In this document: positions 28,063 to 42,200 of the stretch, piece by piece
Numbering within the stretch: the stretch's first letter is position 1
How the letters are laid out: each line of letters begins with the position of its first letter
NCBI GenBank assembly: GCA_013433145.1
Contig: CM024190.1
Coordinates: forward strand, 4,960,001 to 5,024,000
DNA: 64,000 bases
Reading direction: 5' to 3'
Origin: Ascaris suum
Lineage: Eukaryota; Nematoda; Chromadorea; Rhabditida; Ascarididae
Notes under the pieces: generated by a model
Databases searched by the model: none
What the model was told of the DNA's origin: nothing
Seen by the model: only the letters and a program-made list of their open reading frames with translations
Program-made: the position numbers and the translations under genes

Positions 28063-30997
28063 TCAAAAGTAAAAAATGTCGAAGAACTTAGCTGGGATGC
28101 AACTGCAAAGGTCGACTGCACATGCTAACTGAAGGGGCTCAGGAGCCGACTGACGCGGTGACGACGGCACGAGCAGAGTCGACCCTTAAGAGACACAGGG
28201 CGCACACTCGTCCTCGATTCCCGCATTTGTCGGGTGGTGCACCACCGACGACGCTCGACCCACTCACGGTCCGCACACACCACAACGCCACCACCGCCAC
28301 TCCGCCACCACCACCACTTCGCTGGTAGAGTCGAACAATGAATGATGTGCTTGTACGCTTGTCATTATATAGCACTTTTTCTGCGATTGCAACGTTTGCC
28401 GCCTAGATCATTTCGGCGGTTCTAAATAAAGGACGGAGCATTTGGTGACTGACTAGGCACAAACGCAACGTGCTAATATTAGTAATATGTCAGACGATAC
28501 TAAATCATCTAACAATAGATCAGTCAAGTAGTAGGTTATTGATCAGACTCTCCAGCTTGCACTAACGGGAAGGGAGCGCCTTGTCGCTCAGATCATTTGT
28601 GATGTGCGGAGATAAGAGAGGGTTGGCTGTTGAGATCGATCAGGTGCAAAAACCGCGCTGAGGTGTGATCGAGAGAATGTCGTTGTTTGTCATGTTGCGC
28701 GCTCTCAGTGACGGTGCACTGGAATGACCGCTTGAGAGAAGGGCTTGTTAGGGCTATCAAAATCAACGCAAAGGGAACAACAAGAAAGATCACTAACTGT
28801 TAGCAAGGTCGACAAGACGGCCACCTTAGTGGATGGATCCTATCTAAAGTCCGGACGTTTGATCCCCTGCTTTGAATGAAGTCGTTATGAAGGCTATTCG
28901 AAGCATTCATTTGGACAACAAATCAAAAAAGTGTAATGCAGACTACAGAGTGCTGATGGAAGGACCTGGAACTGTTCATGCATGTCCGCAACGTGATACA
29001 TTTTAAGTTCCTTCTGTAGGATATACTTAAGTATGTGCAGTACGAAGTGCCCTCTAGAAATGTAACAATGCAACTTGCGTGCTGTATCAAACAAATTGGT
29101 TTAGGAGGTTCAGTGGTCGGTGCACTTGAAAAATAATCGATTTCCTTCTTAGAAAGCTGAATTGGTCATTGCTGATAGTGTGAAGGATTTTTGAATGGTT
29201 TACAATTTCTTTCGAAATGTAAGCCGAACGAAGTAGTTTGTCTCTTCCCCTGAAAAAAGCAAACCACTCCGTATCGCCGGTGGTCAGGTGGTGACTTTTC
29301 CACACGCGGTTTCTCCATATACTGCGTATTGGTTCAGGAATCAAATGTTCGCCCCATACAACCACGAATCCACTATCCCGACACGAGGTGTTGAGGTGCT
29401 GTTTAGGGTGCTGCTAGATCTAGATGGTATTTGGTTGCCACATTGAACTCTATCGACTCCAGCGACGAATATGAGTTTATTGCAGGCATAAGATTATCAG
29501 AACTGCTGCGGAATCGTAACCTCTTGGTACTGAGGCATCACAGAATTAAATGGCCTTCGAGATGCGCAACATCGGCGCGAAGTGTTTGAAGTTTTATTAT
29601 TCCTGTGAATGAGTAGCTCAACGTTGGTAAGCGGCCCCGTGGACTATCATCCATAGCAGCTGAAACGGATGGAGATGAAGGAAAAAACTGGTGAGCAGGT
29701 TATGAAGCCTGATGAAGGACGGCAGTATGAAGAGTGGGATTGCAGAGGAAACAGGCACGTTCTGGTGCTCCAATTGAGCTTAACTTTTACATGATGGCAT
29801 GCTTTTGCATTCTAATGCGCCTAAACGAGAAAAAAAACTGCATGCTCCTATGAAAGGTTTGGGCGTTTTTATGACCCGCTACTCTATGATTGGGAATGCC
29901 TCGCGCCAAACCTGGACAACGGTAGCACTGCGTACTCCCAGGCAGTATGAGCACAGCTCGGTTCGCTGTTCCCAGTGAACGTGCCATCGTTCTCAGCAAT
30001 TGTGCCGTGTTAATTACAGTAATAGGAGAAACGCAAATAAGAGCAGCGGTAATAGTAACAACAGCTCTTAGTAGCAGTGAGGCTAATTGTTGTTGCAACT
30101 ACTGCTAGCCGCTATTGTTGATGTGGCATTGTCAGCAATAGCAATAGTAAGTAGCACTTGTATAAGTAAATATTACGTAGGATAGTTTAAAATGAAGTAA
30201 TACTACAGACTGCACACTACTTTTATCAGTAGCGGTACTGTTATGGGTGATGGTAAGTGCTATGAGCATGGTAGTAAATGATGGAAATAAGCTAGGCTAA
30301 ACCAAATCCAAAAATATCACGTACCTATGTTCTAAACTGCGGTACCAGTTAAACTCGGCTTCTCAGTCTTATTGCAACAAATAGCAATTGATCTGTACTC
30401 TTTCGTAGAAACCGCAATCATGGATGGGATCGTAACGAGTGGCACAAAATGCTCAGCGATTAAAAAAAAACTCTACCTATGAAATTGCTTGACTCCAAAA
30501 TTTGGGCAATGATTGGGTACTTGGTAAAATTCGTCTGAAAGAGCAACGCTAGTAAGCCGTTTCCGCGAGCAGGATTATCAGTGAAGCTAGCAAGACCATA
30601 ATCCATGAAAAGTCATTCAACATACATCATGACCGGGAGTGCTTGCTGTTAAAACCATCAAGAATCTTTGAAGTGAATACACTACAGCACCCACTCAAAC
30701 AGCTAAAAAAACTTCCGAGTCTCGTATACGCTAAAATTAACCCGACAATATGTTGCTATGAAACAAAATTGATAACTTATCGCATAGGAGAAATCAACAC
30801 TCACCCATTTATATCCAGAACTCAGCAAGTGTTTTAGTTCCTTTGATCCGAAGAAGACTCCTTGCCAAATCAGTCACACCATCTTTCATATCGCAAGATC
30901 TGTTTTTCCATCACAGATCCGCTATTTCCGGCTGCACTGTCTAGTTCTTTGGTTTCTCTTCCGCTTCTTCCTTTCCCGAACAAAACTTTACAACTTG
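28063..30997. other. Spacer, no supported gene
   Basis: About 28,120-28,330 is G+C-rich and encodes low-complexity Pro/Thr/His-rich or Gly/Val-rich sequence depending on strand. A minus-strand frame of 92 codons at 29,087-29,365 is followed by another at 28,894-29,094; I recognise neither. Around 30,010-30,290 there is a patch rich in imperfect trinucleotides such as AGT, AGC and AAT. No splice-supported gene was found. Confidence 0.45.
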
Positions 30998-32508
30998 ATG
31001 GAGAAACGTTCATGCGTATTGGGTGAGCGAGTTAATTTCTGCGCTTCCTTCATGGAAAAGGAGAAACTCGAAAACTTCTACGGCACTACAACTAAGTCGT
31101 GGCACAATCGACTTGCGCTTTTTTGAATGGCGCACAATTGTATTCAGTCACACCGCCTGTGCTGTTGATTTTCTCTTTACAAGCAAAAAGCAGAATCTGG
31201 AAATGAAGCTGACGCATCTGATGAGAAGGCTGCAACAGATGACACTATCATCTCAGAGCGATCTTTGGTCGTTCAAAAGTTGGCATTTCGAAAAAGAATC
31301 TTACCAGATTTGTTTGAGCCGCTGAAAGTTTCTATCGGAGGGATTGTTCCGGGTTCGAGAAGCCACAATGCTGCAAGGATTTGCTACCGCTATTGCTCAT
31401 TTCTGCGTACTTTTGGTCTGGCTTGGGTGTTTTGCGGGAAGTAGAGCTAAGCGTTAGCGAAATAGAATGATGGTGAAGTGAAACAGTACTCAGGAAACAT
31501 CCCGAGGTGGCGTTTTTGCTTACGAGGTCAAGCAACACCAACACTTTCCGAATGCGGTCTTCTGAATTGTCTCGAGCGTTGTTTCTTATAATCCGTACTG
31601 AATCCAAGCCACTATTGCTGTCTGTCTCATGATGTTACCGATTTTTCGAGTACTGCTTAGTTTAATTCAGCGTTTCTCCGTTCTTGTTGCATATCATGTT
31701 ACGATTTCAGAGTCAGTGATACGTTGAAGATATTTGAAGTTATTGCTTAATAATTGATTATTGTGTGCTTTTAATGCAGAAAATGAAGCGTTACTACTCA
31801 AAAGCGGATGAAGAGGATCGTATGCCAATCGTCGAGAGACTTTACAGGTTTGTTTTATTCCGCATCTCTTTTTAAGCGTGACGTTCATTAAGTTTATTTG
31901 TACTATGAATTTCTACTCGCGCTATAGTTGTAGTTAGTATGTGTCCTTTAAGGTTGCAAAGAGGTCGCGAACTTCAATCTCTGATTGACAAAAATACTGC
32001 ACTCATCTTTACCACATTATAAAATGCTGCATGATTCATTTGTTGCATCGATCGCACCACAGAATAGAGATTTTAGAGTTTTTTTCATTGTCTCAAAGGA
32101 AAAAAAATAGATATTTACTGTGTTTCTCTTCAGGAAAAACCAGGAATGCTATGCCCATGCGGGAGGGTTTTTGGAGGACGATGATGAAGAGGAGGAGCGT
32201 AGAGAAAGGATTGCTGAAGCGAGGCAAAAACGCAAGTTTCTTCTTGATTCGATCATCTTATTTAAGAGTATGGTTGCGTTGATGGCCTTCTTGTGCCCGT
32301 TACTTGTTTCGTTTTCTTTTCAAAACTTGTTTCGTTCAATTTGAATATGCAAAAACTATGTGAGTGTGAGGAGCAGTTAAAAAGTTGGTGTCTTTTTTGT
32401 GTAGGATTGCGGTTCTGGCAGGTAATGTCATCGACAAAAGATTTGAAGAATACCCTCCAGATGTGCGTCTCTCAGTTGCATATTAAATATGAAGAGCACT
32501 TAACATAA
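30998..32508 (+). CDS. Unrecognised 155-residue acidic protein, five exons
   Basis: I do not recognise this protein. The model uses exons 30998-31022, 31191-31327, 31780-31847, 32134-32267 and 32405-32508. It begins at an ATG, ends at TAA, and every junction keeps phase (GTGAGC, GTTTCT, GTTTGT and GTATGG donors), giving 155 residues. The acceptor at 31,190 is weak (AAAAAG); 31,183 is another candidate in a different phase, so the first exon is the least certain part. The N-terminal third is acidic and Ser/Ala-rich. A helical basic segment (QKLAFRKRILPDLFEPLK) follows, then KMKRYYSKADEEDR, an acidic run (GGFLEDDDEEEE) leading to a basic coil-like stretch (RRERIAEARQKRK), and a hydrophobic-amphipathic C terminus. 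No signal peptide or membrane segment is seen. It lies about 1 kb upstream of XPA on the same strand. The GGFL-acidic stretch recalls the GGGF-acidic motif N-terminal to the XPA zinc finger, but the reading frame here ends in a stop before XPA begins, so I keep them separate. Confidence 0.6.
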
Positions 32509-33552
32509 ACGACCCCTAGTCTTCTCGTCAAACACAGTTTCGTTGTACCTCATTTCAAAGCTTTTTTCCTCTAATTTCTCAGCAACCTTGTTTAGCAAAC
32601 CTATTACTTGCGTTGCTGTTTAATGAGTGGTTCATACTAGATGCGTAACTGCAAACTGCCCACGTCTTTTGCAGTCTGTTAAATTGAAATGCTTACATCA
32701 GGAATAACTTCATGCTCAGTTTTCATCGATTCATGACTGCCCTAAAACAGGATCGATCTTAATGAAATTGAAGGGAGGTACGTTACTATTTGAAAATTTC
32801 CGTTTTAAAGTTGTCATAATTTATTGCTTCAGCGTTTCCTTGGTTATTCACTGGGAGCGAGAGTTAAGGCAGTCGGGTGCCTATGCACTCATATACACGA
32901 GATCCAAATGCGCTCGTTTCTTCATGCAGAGAAGCTGAAACGCGTCTAGGAGCAGCATTGTGATGAAAATCATTTAATTAAAGTTCGCGTCTTTTCTGAA
33001 GGAGATGGGTAATGTGTCCGCCATTGAACCTCACTGGAGTTCAGCTTTTTTAAGTAGGGACAGAAAGCACGCAGGCTAAAGCTCTGTTGGCACGTCGATC
33101 TCGGAATTCCGGAACACACTGCTTTTGCGACCCCGGTCCGGTAATCAGGAGACGTATTCAGTTACAACTCCAAAATTGAAGGATGGGAAGAAAGTGAGCA
33201 GAGTGGGGAAGAAAGTAATGTGCATTTTGAGAGGGATGATTTCTAGGCTATGATTTCATGTAGGAAAAATATTGGAGAATGGAGGGTATCGGATTTTATC
33301 GTCGGATTATGTCACTATGGCACTTTTATAACCGTGCTCTCTCGAAGTTCCAAGTACCTTCGGGCTTGATACATGTACCACATTATGCACTCTCAACAGG
33401 AAAACTGAGTTTTGAAATCGTTTGCATGAACTTTAGCCACAATTTTGATATTACTAAGGGTGGAACATTCATTCCAAGCAAGCACCAGACTCCTCCTCAA
33501 ACAACTTTCTTCCCTCTCTCTTTGTTTGTCTTAGACATTCACATTCTCCCAG
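32509..33552. other. Interval expected to contain the XPA 5' exon(s)
   Basis: XPA exon sequence starting at 33,553 needs at least one upstream coding exon ending in phase 2. No clear start exon is visible here. A + strand frame at 33,279-33,563 contains DITKGGTFIPSK just before the zinc-finger exon, faintly like the conserved DTGGGF motif of XPA, but it is in the wrong frame and has no usable donor. Confidence 0.35.
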
Positions 33553-35081
33553 TACACAAATAACGGCATATGTTGAAGGGCTAGAGGCGGCAGCGAGTAC
33601 TGCGGGTCTGGTGGCACCCGATGAGTGCTCTCTGTGTAAGAAACCGCTTCTCGACTCGTTTCTCTGGGACAAGTTCAATTATCCTGTCTGCGACTTGTGC
33701 AGGTAATTATTAAGTAGCGAACTCGATGGTATGCTAAAAGATCTTTAGGACCTTGTCAACCCTGAGTCTCTACTGCGATGACTGTTTGTCCTGTCTGTCT
33801 CACTCGAGCCTTATGATGTTTCGTGTTTTGTCCGACTGTCCAACTTTCCACCCCGGTTTCGCTCATTTCATTGAATGCAAAATATTAGCGTCCCAATGAG
33901 TGTTGTGGATACGTTTTTTTCGAGCTCTATCAGACTTGTTTTTAGAGATGATAAAGGCGCACATAAGCTGATTGCGCGTACCGAAGCGAAAGCGAAGTAT
34001 ATGTTGAAAGATTGCGATTTGGATTTACGCAAGCCCGTCTTGAGGTATATTTCCAAGAAGAATCCACATAATCCTCGTTACGGCGATATGAAGCTCTACC
34101 TGAAGGCTGAAGTAAGGCTCAGCTTGTCTTGTTCCAAGTTTTTTATTCGTTTAAAGATATTAATTGGAGCAGTTTCCGCTGACTGTAGAGAGGTGTGTAT
34201 GGTGGAAGAAGGCGCGTATGCAAATTGCATTAGGGATTCATTTGCACAAGTGTTTTCTTAGGTCTTTTTATTGCAGATGATTATACGCTGATCCTAGACT
34301 ATTATTACTGTTATTATTTTTTTAAATATAGCGTTATAGGTAACCAAGGGTGATGAGTGGGTGGGGGAGGAAGTAAACTCATTTGTGTATGGCTGGCGAC
34401 CTTTTTGGTGTTATGAGAGTCTGTTGAACTGTGCCTTTTGCAGCTTGAGAAGCGCTGTCTCGAAATATATGAATCCTGGGAGAAGTTCGAGGCAGTGAAG
34501 GAGAGTCGTGCGACCGAAAAGGAAGCGCGTGCTGAAAAGAGTTACGAAAAGAAGATCCGTCGGATGCGGCAGCAGGTTTGCTTTCACTTAAGCATACAGC
34601 TATCAACTTTTTCTTCGGTTGTCCTCAACCACCAGAACCATTTTGTTTCCTCTAGATGGATATAAGTTTTCCATTGCAACTAGTGAGCATGCGATTAACT
34701 CTATAATGATTATAGAGCTTTATCCGTATATTTTTTTCGATCGTGAGTTTTGACTCCATCAAATATGTCTTCTTTTTCCCGACTGAAAGTTTTCCTGATC
34801 TTCTAAAAAAGTTATCAGGATCATCTCAGTAAGATTATTATGAGGTACAAATGTGCAGGTGAGTTGAAAAATTAGGCATATCTGTTGCAACGAGAGAAAA
34901 ACAATTGGTGCTGATGTGCAGCAATGTATATTTGTAGTTGCGGGGGACGAAGGTGCCCAAGCTTACGAAGAGCCAACCTCACGAGCACACCTACGGGGAG
35001 GAGTGTTACGACGAAGCAAGCGGCAAATACCTTTCAACGTGTTCCGTTTGTGGCTATGTGCTCTCTTATGAAAAGTTCTAG
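33553..35081 (+). CDS. XPA: DNA repair protein XPA, N terminus missing
   Basis: XPA verifies helix-distorting damage and organises the preincision complex (with RPA, TFIIH and ERCC1-XPF) in nucleotide excision repair, in the nucleus. Exons found: 33553-33702, 33946-34111, 34444-34575 and 34938-35081, with phases agreeing and a TAG stop. Exon 1 carries the zinc finger as C-X2-C-X17-C-X2-C (CSLC ... CDLC), with the same spacing as in the family. Exon 2 carries the DNA-binding core with HKLIARTEAK, LKDCDLDLRKP and KKNPHNPRYGDMKLYLK. Exon 3 is the charged helix (LEKRCLEIYESWE, then a Lys/Glu/Arg-rich stretch ending RRMRQQ). Exon 4 is the C-terminal HEHTYGEE and CSVCGY module, ending SYEKF. About 195 residues are covered; the family is near 250-290, so one or two N-terminal exons (nuclear localisation and ERCC1-binding region) are not found. 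The first exon here begins at a good acceptor (TCTCCCAG), not at a Met. Confidence 0.95.
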
Positions 35082-38710
<3,629 letters not shown>

Positions 38711-38939
38711 ACCTTTTCCAGCGGTCCCAAATTCCACCTCCTCGGCCCCGTACCTCTGCAGTTTTCCGCTTCGAAGACGAAGCGAAGTATTAAATTATGG
38801 TGTCTCTGTTTAATCATATTAATAATTGAGTTTCGAGGGATGTTTTAATGCTGTGAAGCAGTCAGAGAACTATCCGTTAATAATTTTAAGAGAACTATCC
38901 GTTAAGTCACGATTTTCCTACTTACATGTAATTTCACTC

Positions 38940-39158
38940 ATATTTTTAAAAGGTAAAAGAAAAAAAAGGAGAGAAACTGGTTACCCGAACGCCGCCGCGG
39001 CTTTGAGTCGTACAGTGGAAAAAAGTATTTGGGGGAGGGGGAGGGGTGGGAGCGGGTAGGTCGCTCTCACCGCAAGGTCGGCCTCTCCAGGATGTCTGCG
39101 TATAACATTCATGTATGGTTACGTGCTGTTGTAGGAGAGGAAGGGGATTTCGAAGCAA
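38940..39158 (+). promoter_or_regulatory. G+C-rich PMS2 5' region with candidate trans-splice acceptors
   Basis: The region just upstream of the PMS2 ATG is G+C- and purine-rich (a G-rich run at 39,029-39,060), unlike the A/T-rich spacer. Two acceptor-like sites, TCTCCAG at about 39,090 and GTTGTAG at about 39,133, could receive a spliced leader if the organism is a nematode. An in-frame TAG at 39,132-39,134 shows that the reading frame does not extend farther upstream without splicing. No TATA-like box is clear. Confidence 0.35.
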
Positions 39159-39268
39159 ATGACGGAGAGGAAGGCTGCGATTGCACCTATCCCGGCCGAC
39201 GTTTGCCGCCGCATATGCACTGGCCAGGTGGTGACCACACTGGGAGATGCTTGCAAAGAGGTCATTGA
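39092..39268 (+). other. Upstream out-of-frame ORF overlapping PMS2 exon 1
   Basis: An ATG at 39,092 directly follows an acceptor-like TCTCCAG and opens a 58-codon frame that overlaps the PMS2 start codon in a different frame and ends at 39,268 inside exon 1. If the mRNA begins upstream of 39,092, this frame would be met first by ribosomes. If the leader is joined at about 39,133 it would be absent. The protein has no recognisable feature. Confidence 0.4.
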
Positions 39269-42200
39269 TAACGCTCTTGATGCAGGCGCTACGACCATCG
39301 GTGAGTTTTACCATCATTTATTTAGTTGTGCGACTAGAGAGACAAATATTTATGAGTTTTAAAAATTCGGCAGAAGGATTAAGCGGTCGGAAATTGATAA
39401 CTTGGGAAGGGTTTTTAAGGACCCTCGTTGTTATAACGTGTACATGATGTCAGATTTCTCATCCATCTCACCTTCCTGTTTTTGGGTTCGCCTAAGGTAC
39501 TGAACTTTCATGTCTTAGTGGTTTTTCCGGAGGGTTTTTTTAACACTGGAAATGCGTAGTACTTACCTCTTAATAGTCTTTTTTATAACATATAAGGCTC
39601 CCTCCTTCGCTCAATGAGACACAGCCACCGTTACAGTCCACAAGACCTTCAGTCATACGTTTGATACGATATGGGTGACAAACAATCTGAATGGAAAAGA
39701 TCTCAACACCAGACGCGCACTGCTGATAGAAATAACTGGAGTATTTATCTTGTTTGTGAAGTTTGCGGTATTCAATCCCAATCATCAGTCCATTTCTTAG
39801 CCTTTGTACCGAATATATTTGTGTATATTTTGTAACTTTAAACACTCAACTAATCATCGCCTGTCGCCAACTCCTATCGTTATTACATTCATGCAATGTG
39901 AGCGTTATGCTTTGTGACAGTGAAGCTTGTATTAATGGAGACGTGCTTCAGAGGTACGTCTGCGTTCGTTTGGCTCCGAATCGATGGAGGTGATTGACAA
40001 CGGTTGCGGAATACATTCTTCTGACTTCGAAGCGTTGTGTGAGTGCAGTTTTGCTCTTATAAATTGATTACTGCTTCGCCTTCGCTTCTATTTTTTCCTG
40101 GTGCAGCTCATCGATTCACCTTGAAAACGCATGGTGTGATCATCAGGTCGCTCAGGTTGTAGGACGAAGTGCCTTCGTCCCCTCCCATTATTGTCGTTTC
40201 TTTTTGGTTTGTCAGAGGAGTGTGTGATGTTTGCCACTGTTCTATGCACTTTTCAATTGATGGTGTTTTCATTAGGTTTGTATAGATATTTTGGAGCTTT
40301 ATTTGTGTTGAGATTATCTCTTGTTGAGTGTGATGCGACGAAAGCCGAGTTATGAATAGCTTTAAGGCAAGGCGCATGCAACATCGAAGCTCACCGATCT
40401 CAGTGACTTCAATCATCTCTCGACGATCGGTTTTCGCGGGGAAGCGCTAAACGCGTTATGTGCTATAAGGTTAGTGCATCATTCAACTCTTGCTGAGATC
40501 TGTTTGCAATTTATATGTTACGGACTCTCGATACTGATAACTATCTTTGAAGTTATCGTTTTGTGGATGCTAAACAAATGCGATGGGTTTAATCTGTCCA
40601 AGCATAAATGTTCCGGACTCATTTTTCGATTTCATTTATCTTCTCCAAAAAGTGATCGAGGTTTTTTATTATTTAAACACTGTTGTGGCAGCATGCGATG
40701 CTTTTTTCGTGATCTGCTTATACAATCATGAAAGTCGTCTTATCTTTATGCAGTTAAGTGCTTATAAGTAAGGTTGTTGATTATCACTGAATTTCTTCAA
40801 GGTGATATCGGATTTTGGGATACTTGCTCTAAATGTCAGTGGAACATGCGTGACACTTCTGTTATGGTGCAAATCTAAAGTTCTTTGTTTCTGACAGCTT
40901 TATGAGTGTCGTTCTCAAAATTTGTGCACCAAGTTTATTGAGGCTTCAGATATTTTCTGTCGAATCTTGTGTGCCGTCGATACTCTTGACACAGTGGCTT
41001 CTATTAAGACACAGAAGGTTCCTCTTAGTCGGTTCTTTTTATTATTTCCCAAATACCATTCTAAAGTAGTAAACTTTTTCTTAACCTTATTGCATGTCAC
41101 CCAAAGTGAAAGCTTGCCTTTCAAATTGCTCGTTACGTGTCTCGGCGAAGATATTCTAATGGAAGAAGTTTCCTGGAGTTTTTATCATTTCATCCGTCTG
41201 TTCGTGTTTTAGTTCTGTGACTGTAATTACTCGTCATGTGGACGAAGCAATGGCAACACGCCTCATTTACGATCACAATGGATGTATACAGTCTCGTGAA
41301 TCGTGCGCCAGACCGGTAAAACTTTCGCTGTTCATTTTTCAAGTTATGGGCATTGTTTTGGTTGATGCTGAACCTGGGATTTTCATATGTGAAGTGTTTG
41401 TGCACTTCAAGTGCACTGAGCTTCCGGCATCAAACAGTTGAAGTGGCAATTATATGCAGTCGGTAATGTAAGCGATACTACCTCGTTGACTTTTCTTTTC
41501 GAGGTTTTCCTTGACGTAGCTGTCGGCATTGTTATCATCCATGTATTTACCTTGTGGTTGTTTTTCATATTTGAAGTTTTTGCGACAAAATAGCTTGCTT
41601 TGTGTATTTCCAGCCGGGCACAACAGTGATTGTGAGCAAGCTGTTCGAGACTTTGCCTGTGCGCCGCAAAGAATTGCAGCGAACTGCGAAGAAGCAATTC
41701 TGCAAACTGCTCACTGTAGTGCACACTCTCGCTCTATCACGTACTGACGTTCGCTTCTGTGTTAGCAGCATATTGGACGGGTATGCGTTTGATTGCTGCT
41801 CGAAAATAGGCATGCTTTGCCGTATTTTTTCGCGTTGAATGCACACTTTATCATCTGGGATAGACGGATCATTGGATATCGGAGTGTTTGGAGGGGTCGA
41901 TCCTTCTTGCTGTCATCGAATGGAATAAATTCTGAAACTACCAAGATGCTCACTCCGCTAGAGTATTTAATAATTATACACATTGATCAAAATATGAATG
42001 TTGAACTGAGTGCCCATGGAGGAGAGGATATTTTTCAGAAGACAGCATCAGATTCTGTCGACGCCTGGTGGCAGTGCTTCAATAAAGGAGGTGTTGGTAA
42101 GCCTATTCGGTGCTCGTTCAGACAAGAATGCCGTCCTTGATATTGTCCAGCGCGCACCAGACAATGAAGTGTGCTCAATCTATGGCGTGTCCGCCGAAAA

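Noticed and set aside
32134..32267. GGFL-acidic exon as the XPA N terminus
   Set aside because: The exon fits in phase with a separate five-exon frame that ends at a stop at 32,508, and the order of acidic and basic segments differs from XPA.
33436..33520. DITKGGTFIPSK as the XPA DTGGGF motif
   Set aside because: It is in a different frame from the zinc-finger exon and there is no donor far enough from the next acceptor to allow an intron.
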